64,000 nucleotides of DNA from Eutreptiella sp. 'Long Island Sound 2002' (Eukaryota > Euglenozoa > Euglenophyceae > Eutreptiales > Eutreptiaceae), in assembly GCA_964036045.1 (NCBI GenBank), contig OZ038384.1:98257600-98321599 (forward strand), given 5' to 3'. The position numbers were made by a program, and so were the translations under genes. Of the stretch, positions 22,390-33,003 are shown piece by piece (position 1 is the stretch's first letter; the number at the start of each line of letters is the position of its first letter). Under the pieces are notes generated by a model. It was not told where the DNA came from, did not search any database, and was given only the letters and a program-made list of their open reading frames with translations.

Positions 22390-22731
22390 CACCACTGGCG
22401 CTCATCATTGCAACCGAGTCCCCGCCCCCACTCAGCATCGCCTGCAGCTTGCCACTGCGGGCTGCTGCCTGTGAGTCATCGTTGCCCCCAAGATGCTGGC
22501 CCCTGATGAACACATTCGGCACCGTCCTCTGCCCCGTCAGGTCAAGCAATGCACTCTGAATGTCCGCACCCCCATCCATTTTGTCAAGCTCCATCACCAC
22601 AACGTCATATCCAGCGCCCTCCTTCGCAAACAGATCCTTGGTCTTCGTGCAGAAAGGGCAGTATGTCTTGGAGAAGATCACAGCGTCATGGGCAGCAATT
22701 GTCTCCTTGACAAACTCACTGGGCGCCTTGG
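22390..22731 (-). CDS. Poly-glutaredoxin exon 11
   Basis: Internal domain exon, 342 nt, with no residue differences from the consensus unit seen by eye. It is followed by a 633-bp intron (21757-22389). Confidence 0.85.
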
Positions 22732-23364
22732 CTGCAAATCAGACATGAAATGGACAGCAGCACCAAAACAACACGCGCCCTATGCACACCCTCCATGGCT
22801 CGCAACAGCAGAACGCAATACACCGGGCCCTGTGTTATTATACGTGGTTGAGACAGGGATGTTCTGGTTTACTACTGGAGTTGAAAATTGTTTCTTACTT
22901 CGTCTAAGACACTGAGTCAGAAGCCAAACAACACATGGGACGATCACTGCATTGTCTCTTTGGAGCACATGCATGCCTCAATTACGCTGCATAGGGATGT
23001 TTCTACGCAACAACACCGTGTTTGGATGTCATCGCTTGGTCCTGTTTGTTTCACGGTCGCCATAGCCCCTTGAGACATATGCCAGTCATTGGAGGAAGCT
23101 TCCCCGCTGCTGTTGTGGTGCAAGATCCCCCTGGTATTGGATGCACCATCCAGACCTTCACGCAACGTTGTTTGTTTTGAGGCTCTAAGATGAAAGGCCA
23201 CTGCACCTACTGGTGAATTGGGAACAACTTACACCAATTGAAACCCACCAATGCACCCAACTAATGCCTGCAGGGTCAGCACACACATGTGACGCCGGGT
23301 ACCAAAAGAATGTGCACAGATCTCCCTGCATCCTGCTCTGCCCCAGCACACTGCAACGGCATAC

Positions 23365-23706
23365 CACCACTGGCGCTCATCATTGCAACCGAGTCCCCGC
23401 CCCCACTCAGCATCGCCTGCAGCTTGCCACTGCGGGCTGCTGCCTGTGAGTCATCGTTGCCCCCAAGATGCTGGCCCCTGATGAACACATTCGGCACCGT
23501 CCTCTGCCCCGTCAGGTCAAGCAATGCACTCTGAATGTCCGCACCCCCATCCATTTTGTCAAGCTCCATCACCACAACGTCATATCCAGCGCCCTCCTTC
23601 GCAAACAGATCCTTGGTCTTCGTGCAGAAAGGGCAGTATGTCTTGGAGAAGATCACAGCGTCATGGGCAGCAATTGTCTCCTTGACAAACTCACTGGGCG
23701 CCTTGG
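23365..23706 (-). CDS. Poly-glutaredoxin exon 10
   Basis: Internal domain exon, 342 nt, consensus sequence. The adjoining unit is essentially identical to that of exon 11, pointing to a very recent copy event. Confidence 0.85.
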
Positions 23707-24339
23707 CTGCAAATCAGACATGAAATGGACAGCAGCACCAAAACAACACGCGCCCTATGCACACCCTCCATGGCTCGCAACAGCAGAACGCAATACACCG
23801 GGCCCTGTGTTATTATACGTGGTTGAGACAGGGATGTTCTGGTTTACTACTGGAGTTGAAAATTGTTTCTTACTTCGTCTAAGACACTGAGTCAGAAGCC
23901 AAACAACACATGGGACGATCACTGCATTGTCTCTTTGGAGCACATGCATGCCTCAATTACGCTGCATAGGGATGTTTCTACGCAACAACACCGTGTTTGG
24001 ATGTCATCGCTTGGTCCTGTTTGTTTCACGGTCGCCATAGCCCCTTGAGACATATGCCAGTCATTGGAGGAAGCTTCCCCGCTGCTGTTGTGGTGCAAGA
24101 TCCCCCTGGTATTGGATGCACCATCCAGACCTTCACGCAACGTTGTTTGTTTTGAGGCTCTAAGATGAAAGGCCACTGCACCTACTGGTGAATTGGGAAC
24201 AACTTACACCAATTGAAACCCACCAATGCACCCAACTAATGCCTGCAGGGTCAGCACACACATGTGACGCCGGGTACCAAAAGAATGTGCACAGATCTCC
24301 CTGCATCCTGCTCTGCCCCAGCACACTGCAACGGCATAC

Positions 24340-24681
24340 CACCACTGGCGCTCATCATTGCAACCGAGTCCCCGCCCCCACTCAGCATCGCCTGCAGCTT
24401 GCCACTGCGGGCTGCTGCCTGTGAGTCATCGTTGCCCCCAAGATGCTGGCCCCTGATGAACACATTCGGCACCGTCCTCTGCCCCGTCAGGTCAAGCAAT
24501 GCACTCTGAATGTCCGCACCCCCATCCATTTTGTCAAGCTCCATCACCACAACGTCATATCCAGCGCCCTCCTTCGCAAACAGATCCTTGGTCTTCGTGC
24601 AGAAAGGGCAGTATGTCTTGGAGAAGATCACAGCGTCATGGGCAGCAATTGTCTCCTTGACAAACTCACTGGGCGCCTTGG
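24340..24681 (-). CDS. Poly-glutaredoxin exon 9
   Basis: Internal domain exon, consensus protein. Its upstream intron carries the variant TTACACGTGG (others TTATACGTGG), shared only with exon 8's unit. Confidence 0.85.
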
Positions 24682-25314
24682 CTGCAAATCAGACATGAAA
24701 TGGACAGCAGCACCAAAACAACACGCGCCCTATGCACACCCTCCATGGCTCGCAACAGCAGAATGCAATACAACGGGCCCTGTGTTATTACACGTGGTTG
24801 AGACAGGGATGTTCTGGTTTACTACTGGAGTTGAAAATTGTTTCTTACTTCGTCTAAGACACTGAGTCAGAAGCCAAACAACACATGGGACGATCACTGC
24901 ATTGTCTCTTTGGAGCACATGCATGCCTCAATTACGCTGCATAGGGATGTTTCTACGCAACAACACCGTGTTTGGATGTCATCGCTTGGTCCTGTTTGTT
25001 TCACGGTCGCCATAGCCCCTTGAGACATATGCCAGTCATTGGAGGAAGCTTCCCCGCTGCTGTTGTGGTGCAAGATCCCCCTGGTATTGGATGCATCATC
25101 CAGACCTTCACGCAACGTTGTTTGTTTTGAGGCTCTAAGATGAAAGGCCACTGCACCTACTGGTGAATTGGGAACAACTTACACCAATTGAAACCCACCA
25201 ATGCACCCAACTAATGCCTGCAGGGTCAGCACACACATGTGACGCCGGGTACCAAAAGAATGTGCACAGATCTCCCTGCATCCTGCTCTGCCCCAGCACA
25301 CTGCAACGGCATAC

Positions 25315-25656
25315 CACCACTGGCGCTCATCATTGCAACCGAGTCCCCGCCCCCACTCAGCATCGCCTGCAGCTTGCCACTGCGGGCTGCTGCCTGTGAG
25401 TCATCGTTGCCCCCAAGATGCTGGCCCCTGATGAACACATTCGGCACCGTCCTCTGCCCCGTCAGGTCAAGCAATGCACTCTGAATGTCCGCACCCCCAT
25501 CCATTTTGTCAAGCTCCATCACCACAACGTCATATCCAGCGCCCTCCTTCGCAAACAGATCCTTGGTCTTCGTGCAGAAAGGGCAGTATGTCTTGGAGAA
25601 GATCACAGCGTCATGGGCAGCAATTGTCTCCTTGACAAACTCACTGGGCGCCTTGG
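25315..25656 (-). CDS. Poly-glutaredoxin exon 8
   Basis: Internal domain exon, consensus protein. It shares the TTACACGTGG intron marker with exon 9, so the two are sister copies. Confidence 0.85.
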
Positions 25657-26289
25657 CTGCAAATCAGACATGAAATGGACAGCAGCACCAAAACAACACG
25701 CGCCCTATGCACACCCTCCATGGCTCGCAACAGCAGAACGCAATACAACGGGCCCTGTGTTATTACACGTGGTTGAGACAGGGATGTTCTGGTTTACTAC
25801 TGGAGTTGAAAATTGTTTCTTACTTCGTCTAAGACACTGAGTCAGAAGCCAAACAACACATGGGACGATCACTGCATTGTCTCTTTGGAGCACATGCATG
25901 CCTCAATTACGCTGCATAGGGATGTTTCTACGCAACAACACCGTGTTTGGATGTCATCGCTTGGTCCTGTTTGTTTCACGGTCGCCATAGCCCCTTGAGA
26001 CATATGCCAGTCATTGGAGGAAGCTTCCCCGCTGCTGTTGTGGTGCAAGATCCCCCTGGTATTGGATGCACCATCCAGACCTTCACGCAACGTTGTTTGT
26101 TTTGAGGCTCTAAGATGAAAGGCCACTGCACCTACTGGTGAATTGGGAACAACTTACACCAATTGAAACCCACCAATGCACCCAACTAATGCCTGCAGGG
26201 TCAGCACACACATGTGACGCCGGGTACCAAAAGAATGTGCACAGATCTCCCTGCATCCTGCTCTGCCCCAGCACACTGCAACGGCATAC

Positions 26290-26631
26290 CACCACTGGCG
26301 CTCATCATTGCAACCGAGTCCCCGCCCCCACTCAGCATCGCCTGCAGCTTGCCACTGCGGGCTGCTGCCTGTGAGTCATCGTTGCCCCCAAGATGCTGGC
26401 CCCTGATGAACACATTCGGCACCGTCCTCTGCCCCGTCAGGTCAAGCAATGCACTCTGAATGTCCGCACCCCCATCCATTTTGTCAAGCTCCATCACCAC
26501 AACGTCATATCCAGCGCCCTCCTTCGCAAACAGATCCTTGGTCTTCGTGCAGAAAGGGCAGTATGTCTTGGAGAAGATCACAGCGTCATGGGCAGCAATT
26601 GTCTCCTTGACAAACTCACTGGGCGCCTTGG
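26290..26631 (-). CDS. Poly-glutaredoxin exon 7
   Basis: Internal domain exon, consensus protein. The unit upstream carries the short-intron sequence, and its flank matches that of exon 4, 2871 bp away (three units), marking a higher-order duplication. Confidence 0.85.
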
Positions 26632-27210
26632 CTGCAAATCGGACATGAAATGGACAGCAGCACCAAAACAACACGCGCCCTATGCACACCCTCCATGGCT
26701 CGCAACAGCAGAACGCAATACACCGGGCCCTGTGTTATTATACGTGGTTGAGACAGGGATGTTCTGGTTTACTACTGGAGTTGAAAATTGTTTCTTACTT
26801 CGTCTAAGACACTGAGTCAGAAGCCAAACAACACATGGGACGATCACTGCATTGTCTCTTTGGAGCACATGCATGCCTCAATTACGCAGCATAGGGATGT
26901 TTCTACGCAACAACACCGTGTTTGGATGTCATCGCTTGGTCCTGTTTGTTTCACCACCTCTATAGCCCCTGTAGACTTATGCGAATCATTGGACTAGCTC
27001 CATCGCACTGGTATTTGATGCACCATCCAGACCCCCACCCAACGTTGTTTGTTTTGAGGCTCTAAGATGAAAGGCCACTGCACCTACTAGTGAATTGGGA
27101 ACAACTTACACCAATTGCAACCCACCAATGCACCCAACTAATGCCTGCAGGGTCCGCACACCCATCCTCCCCTGCATCCTGCTCTGCCCCAGCACACTGC
27201 AACGGCATAC

Positions 27211-27552
27211 CACCACTGGCGCTCATCATTGCAACCGAGTCCCCGCCCCCACTCAGCATTGCCTGCAGCTTGCCACTGCGGGCTGCTGCCTGTGAGTCAT
27301 CGTTGCCCCCAAGATGCTGGCCCCTGATGAACACATTCGGCACCGTCCTCTGCCCCGTCAGGTCAAGCAATGCACTCTGAATGTCCGCACCCCCATCCAT
27401 TTTGTCAAGCTCCATCACCACAACGTCATATCCAGCGCCCTCCTTCGCAAACAGATCCTTGGTCTTCGTGCAGAAAGGGCAGTATGTCTTGGAGAAGATC
27501 ACAGCGTCATGGGCAGCAATTGTCTCCTTGACAACCTCACTGGGCGCCTTGG
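27211..27552 (-). CDS. Poly-glutaredoxin exon 6
   Basis: Internal domain exon with one amino-acid change: the Phe of PSEFVKE is Val (GTT for TTT), outside the active site. A synonymous GCA for GCG precedes the Met-Leu that ends the fold. It is followed by a 579-bp intron. Confidence 0.85.
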
Positions 27553-28185
27553 CTGCAAATCAGACATGAAATGGACAGCAGCACCAAAACAACACGCGCC
27601 CTATGCACACCCTCCATGGCTCGCAACAGCAGAATGCAATACAACGGGCCCTGTGTTATTATACGTGGTTGAGACAGGGATGTTCTGGTTTACTACTGGA
27701 GTTGAAAATTGTTTCTTACTTCGTCTAAGACACTGAGTCAGAAGCCAAACAACACATGGGACGATCACTGCATTGTCTCTTTGGAGCACATGCATGCCTC
27801 AATTACGCTGCATAGGGATGTTTCTACGCAACAACACCGTGTTTGGATGTCATCGCTTGGTCCTGTTTGTTTCACGGTCGCCATAGCCCCTTGAGACATA
27901 TGCCAGTCATTGGAGGAAGCTTCCCCGCTGCTGTTGTGGTGCAAGATCCCCCTGGTATTGGATGCATCATCCAGACCTTCACGCAACGTTGTTTGTTTTG
28001 AGGCTCTAAGATGAAAGGCCACTGCACCTACTGGTGAATTGGGAACAACTTACACCAATTGAAACCCACCAATGCACCCAACTAATGCCTGCAGGGTCAG
28101 CACACACATGTGACGCCGGGTACCAAAAGAATGTGCACAGATCTCCCTGCATCCTGCTCTGCCCCAGCACACTGCAACGGCATAC

Positions 28186-28527
28186 CACCACTGGCGCTCA
28201 TCATTGCAACCGAGTCCCCGCCCCCACTCAGCATCGCCTGCAGCTTGCCACTGCGGGCTGCTGCCTGTGAGTCATCGTTGCCCCCAAGATGCTGGCCCCT
28301 GATGAACACATTCGGCACCGTCCTCTGCCCCGTCAGGTCAAGCAATGCACTCTGAATGTCCGCACCCCCATCCATTTTGTCAAGCTCCATCACCACAACG
28401 TCATATCCAGCGCCCTCCTTCGCAAACAGATCCTTGGTCTTCGTGCAGAAAGGGCAGTATGTCTTGGAGAAGATCACAGCGTCATGGGCAGCAATTGTCT
28501 CCTTGACAAACTCACTGGGCGCCTTGG
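28186..28527 (-). CDS. Poly-glutaredoxin exon 5
   Basis: Internal domain exon, consensus protein, followed by a 633-bp intron. The ATGCATCATCC intron variant is shared with its neighbours. Confidence 0.85.
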
Positions 28528-29160
28528 CTGCAAATCAGACATGAAATGGACAGCAGCACCAAAACAACACGCGCCCTATGCACACCCTCCATGGCTCGCA
28601 ACAGCAGAATGCAATACAACGGGCCCTGTGTTATTATACGTGGTTGAGACAGGGATGTTCTGGTTTACTACTGGAGTTGAAAATTGTTTCTTACTTCGTC
28701 TAAGACACTGAGTCAGAAGCCAAACAACACATGGGACGATCACTGCATTGTCTCTTTGGAGCACATGCATGCCTCAATTACGCTGCATAGGGATGTTTCT
28801 ACGCAACAACACCGTGTTTGGATGTCATCGCTTGGTCCTGTTTGTTTCACGGTCGCCATAGCCCCTTGAGACATATGCCAGTCATTGGAGGAAGCTTCCC
28901 CGCTGCTGTTGTGGTGCAAGATCCCCCTGGTATTGGATGCATCATCCAGACCTTCACGCAACGTTGTTTGTTTTGAGGCTCTAAGATGAAAGGCCACTGC
29001 ACCTACTGGTGAATTGGGAACAACTTACACCAATTGAAACCCACCAATGCACCCAACTAATGCCTGCAGGGTCAGCACACACATGTGACGCCGGGTACCA
29101 AAAGAATGTGCACAGATCTCCCTGCATCCTGCTCTGCCCCAGCACACTGCAACGGCATAC

Positions 29161-29502
29161 CACCACTGGCGCTCATCATTGCAACCGAGTCCCCGCCCCC
29201 ACTCAGCATCGCCTGCAGCTTGCCACTGCGGGCTGCTGCCTGTGAGTCATCGTTGCCCCCAAGATGCTGGCCCCTGATGAACACATTCGGCACCGTCCTC
29301 TGCCCCGTCAGGTCAAGCAATGCACTCTGAATGTCCGCACCCCCATCCATTTTGTCAAGCTCCATCACCACAACGTCATATCCAGCGCCCTCCTTCGCAA
29401 ACAGATCCTTGGTCTTCGTGCAGAAAGGGCAGTATGTCTTGGAGAAGATCACAGCGTCATGGGCAGCAATTGTCTCCTTGACAAACTCACTGGGCGCCTT
29501 GG
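29161..29502 (-). CDS. Poly-glutaredoxin exon 4
   Basis: Internal domain exon, consensus protein. It is the partner of exon 7 in the three-unit duplication: both have ATCGGACATG upstream of the acceptor and ACGCAGCATAGG in the intron. Confidence 0.85.
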
Positions 29503-30081
29503 CTGCAAATCGGACATGAAATGGACAGCAGCACCAAAACAACACGCGCCCTATGCACACCCTCCATGGCTCGCAACAGCAGAACGCAATACACCGGGCC
29601 CTGTGTTATTATACGTGGTTGAGACAGGGATGTTCTGGTTTACTACTGGAGTTGAAAATTGTTTCTTACTTCGTCTAAGACACTGAGTCAGAAGCCAAAC
29701 AACACATGGGACGATCACTGCATTGTCTCTTTGGAGCACATGCATGCCTCAATTACGCAGCATAGGGATGTTTCTACGCAACAACACCGTGTTTGGATGT
29801 CATCGCTTGGTCCTGTTTGTTTCACCACCTCTATAGCCCCTGTAGACTTATGCGAATCATTGGACTAGCTCCATCGCACTGGTATTTGATGCATCATCCA
29901 GACCCCCACCCAACGTTGTTTGTTTTGAGGCTCTAAGATGAAAGGCCACTGCACCTACTAGTGAATTGGGAACAACTTACACCAATTGAAACCCACCAAT
30001 GCACCCAACTAATGCCTGCAGGGTCCGCACATCCATCCTCCCCTGCATCTTGCTCTGCCCCAGCACACTGCAACGGCATAC

Positions 30082-30423
30082 CACCACTGGCGCTCATCAT
30101 TGCAACCGAGTCCCCGCCCCCACTCAGCATTGCCTGCAGCTTGCCACTGCGGGCTGCTGCCTGTGAGTCATCGTTGCCCCCAAGATGCTGGCCCCTGATG
30201 AACACATTCGGCACCGTCCTCTGCCCCGTCAGGTCAAGCAATGCACTCTGAATGTCCGCACCCCCATCCATTTCGTCAAGCTCCATCACCACAACGTCAT
30301 ATCCAGCGCCCTCCTTCGCAAACAGATCCTTGGTCTTCGTGCAGAAAGGGCAGTATGTCTTGGAGAAGATCACAGCGTCATGGGCAGCAATTGTCTCCTT
30401 GACAAACTCACTGGGCGCCTTGG
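30082..30423 (-). CDS. Poly-glutaredoxin exon 3
   Basis: Internal domain exon with a Lys-to-Glu change in MELDKMDGG (plus-strand TTTCGTC for TTTTGTC), on the surface loop before the third strand. It is followed by a 579-bp intron. Confidence 0.85.
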
Positions 30424-31002
30424 CTGCAAATCAGACATGAAATGGACAGCAGCACCAAAACAACACGCGCCTTATGCACACCCTCCATGGCTCGCAACAG
30501 CAGAACGCAATACAACGGGCCCTGTGTTATTATACGTGGTTGAGACAGGGATGTTCTGGTTTACTACTGGAGTTGAAAATTGTTTCTTACTTCGTCTAAG
30601 ACACTGAGTCAGAAGCCAAACAACACATGGGACGATCACTGCATTGTCTCTTTGGAGCACATGCATGCCTCAATTACGCTGCATAGGGATGTTTCTACGC
30701 AACAACACCGTGTTTGGATGTCATCGCTTGGTCCTGTTTGTTTCACCACCTCTATAGCCCCTGTAGACTTATGCGAATCATTGGACTAGCTCCATCGCAC
30801 TGGTATTTGATGCATCATCCAGACCCCCACCCAACGTTGTTTGTTTTGAGGCTCTAAGATGAAAGGCCACTGCACCTACTAGTGAATTGGGAACAACTTA
30901 CACCAATTGCAACCCACCAATGCACCCAACTAATGCCTGCAGGGTCCGCACACCCATCCTCCCCTGCATCTTGCTCTGCCCCAGCACACTGCAACGGCAT
31001 AC

Positions 31003-31344
31003 CACCACTGGCGCTCATCATTGCAACCGAGTCCCCGCCCCCACTCAGCATCGCCTGCAGCTTGCCACTGCGGGCTGCTGCCTGTGAGTCATCGTTGCCC
31101 CCAAGATGCTGGCCCCTGATGAACACATTCGGCACCGTCCTCTGCCCCGTCAGGTCAAGCAATGCACTCTGAATGTCCGCACCCCCATCCATTTTGTCAA
31201 GCTCCATCACCACAACGTCATATCCAGCGCCCTCCTTCGCAAACAGATCCTTGGTCTTCGTGCAGAAAGGGCAGTATGTCTTGGAGAAGATCACAGCGTC
31301 ATGGGCAGCAATTGTCTCCTTGACAAACTCACTGGGCGCCTTGG
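31003..31344 (-). CDS. Poly-glutaredoxin exon 2: first glutaredoxin domain
   Basis: The 5'-most domain. Sequence upstream of its acceptor matches the array only to about 31445, then becomes unique, so this copy marks the 5' edge of the array. Its acceptor is phase 1 and accepts exon 1 across a 1283-bp intron (31345-32627). Confidence 0.85.
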
Positions 31345-31784
31345 CTGCAAATCAGACATGAAATGGACAGCAGCACCAAAACAACACGTGCCCTATGCAC
31401 ACCCTCCATGGCTCACAACAGCAGAACGCACTAAACCGGGCACTGTGATATTGCCAACTTCTATGTCCCACCGTTCTGGAATTGTCATGCATTTCGCTTT
31501 CCCCACGCTTTCGGAAGTAAGGAACGACATTCAACTCCAGTATGAAACCAGCACCTCCCCATCTCCGCCCTGTATTGGCACTAGATCACCGCATCGTCCC
31601 TTCAGCATGTTTGAACCCTCCACTACATACCATGAATTCCGACACCACACATAAGTTGGAGGAAATCGCCGGGAATTTCCGAAGCCTTTTCGAAATTTCT
31701 TGGAAAATTACCGTAGGTTTGGGACTTTTCGACAAATATTCTTGTCGCATTTTCCCCATCAAATTCTGAGCAGTTTGACTACAC

Positions 31785-32620
31785 TTGTGGGGGGGGGGGG
31801 GGGGTAAATCACTGTTGTCCCCTGTGCGTAGGTTTTGGAGGTCTGGAGCAGCGGGGAGGGGGTGGGGTCAATGGTCAGGTTGCAGTGTCCGCATTAGGCT
31901 CTGGTCGCACCTGCTCCCTGCGACTTCCATCGCCCACTGTCCATTCCAGTCGCTTCCAGTGCATTCAGGTCCCCCCTGAATGTCTGGATTGCGATCGTCA
32001 GGACTCTATCGGGTCGGGCGTGCATACAGGTCAACGGTCACTCCTGTGCTGGGTGCATTACTGCTGGCCCCATTCGGCCCTCCCAGGTCCGGCTTTGCGC
32101 GGTCCTTGGGACGAAATACCCAGTGGGACCAGGTTGTGGCTGGAGGGGCAATGACATTCAACATTCAGGGGTGGGGGTGCGTGTGCTCTGCTTGCTGGGA
32201 TTCCCCTGAGCGGCTGTTGTGTAGCCGATCTGGGTCCTCCATTGCCATCAGCTGCAGGGGCCTCAATAGGTCAGGTGTGGACCCGCCACTTAGCTCCAGC
32301 TGCGCCTGCCTCACGACCTTCATTGCCATCTCAGTTCCTTGATTGTGCGTGTCACGCGGACAGGGCATTGCAGTTCTTGTCCCTTCCCTCCGCCCTGAAT
32401 GGGGTAAGAGTTGGGCTGCTTCTACAGGGTTCTGGGCTTTGTCGCCTTTTGGACTGAGTTCGGGGCGTAGCGTTAAAATGTGTCCCATTTTGGTGTCCGC
32501 CGGTGCACTGGTATGCTTGCTCAGCTGCGGGGGGGGGGGGGGGGGGCAGGGTGCCCGCTTACACGTCCCGCGTGGGTCATGTCGTGTTGCGAGCACATTT
32601 GGACACAAAGCGTGTGGTGG
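31785..32620 (-). other. Non-array part of candidate intron 1
   Basis: It contains two long homopolymers (14 G at about 31789 and 18 G at about 32529 on the plus strand). I see no other exon with matching phases, though a small one could be missed. Confidence 0.4.
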
Positions 32621-32627
32621 GGCATAC

Positions 32628-32766
32628 CGCTGCTGGACATCATGGCCCACTGGAGCGTTGCCGGGCGCGAGTTGTGGGAGTAAAGATACCACATCATCGC
32701 TACGCTCAGCGCGCCGACGGGGACCAGCAGAAGCCGAAGGAGATCGAAGCGCTCCTGCAAAGGCAT
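32628..32766 (-). CDS. Poly-glutaredoxin candidate exon 1: start codon and membrane anchor
   Basis: The exon opens MPLQERFDLLRLLLVPVGAL followed by SVAMMWYLYSHNS, giving a hydrophobic stretch of about 20 residues (9-29) behind a short charged N-terminus, the form of a signal anchor. It ends in TLQWAMMSSS with donor AGCAGCG|GTATGCC, phase 1. This is the same donor and phase as the internal glutaredoxin exons, so it joins exon 2 in frame (SSS-A-KAPSEF). The frame has no stop for some distance upstream, so a longer exon or another start is possible. The join is inferred from phase and donor match only. Confidence 0.5.
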
Positions 32767-33003
32767 AGACCCCCTTGACAAAGCCTTCCCCAACGAAGGT
32801 GATGGCAGACCATGGGAAGCGGGCAGGGGTTTGCTTGAGGGGGAGGCGGGTTATGGGGGTAATTCCAGAGCTGCAGAGCGGTCACAGGGCACTGTGAAAG
32901 TGGTTAGGGGGCGGTAACTGGCGGTTGGAAATGCGATTGGGACTGGTGTTGCGGTGTGGAAATGCCTTTGGGGTGGAGTTAGGGCCGGAGTCTTAAGAGC
33001 CCC

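Larger units (their letters stand above)
20486..31445. repeat. Tandem array: 12 copies of a 975- or 921-bp unit
   Basis: Equivalent positions recur at spacings of 975, 975, 975, 975, 975, 975, 921, 975, 975, 921 and 921 bp. Units differ by only a few substitutions. The short form replaces two intron blocks: near the GTTTCACCACCTCTATAGCC segment, and after GCAGGGTCCGCACA. Left homology ends about 24 bp inside the stop exon. Right homology fades near 31445. Confidence 0.95.
20462..32766 (-). other. Gene model: membrane-anchored poly-glutaredoxin, 13 exons
   Basis: I read this as one transcription unit. Exon 1 (32628-32766) gives a start and a membrane anchor. Exons 2-12 are eleven 342-nt glutaredoxin exons, and exon 13 (20462-20781) is the glutaredoxin exon with the stop. 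The coding sum is 139 + 11x342 + 320 = 4221 nt, a multiple of three, giving 1406 aa. All internal junctions are phase 1 with donor G|GTATGC and acceptor TTTGCAG|CC. Each domain has the dithiol active site YCPFC, the cis-Pro TVP loop and the GG-N-DD glutathione-binding turn. Class I glutaredoxins reduce glutathione-mixed disulfides. A hydrophobic N-terminus suggests a secretory or membrane location, which is inference. The alternative, twelve separate genes, would need a start exon and a stop in each unit, and none is apparent. Confidence 0.65.

Noticed and set aside
20462-31445. Twelve independent tandem glutaredoxin genes
   Set aside because: Each internal unit lacks a native stop after the fold and has no visible start exon or promoter of its own. 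Reading through into the intron gives a junk tail (RSVHILLVPGVTCVC). Phase symmetry fits one gene better, though transcripts must decide.
20543-31654. Repeated plus-strand frames of 140 codons (MLAPDEHIRHRPLPRQVK...) across the array
   Set aside because: They are antisense to the glutaredoxin exon and recur only because the unit recurs. The minus strand carries the recognisable fold.
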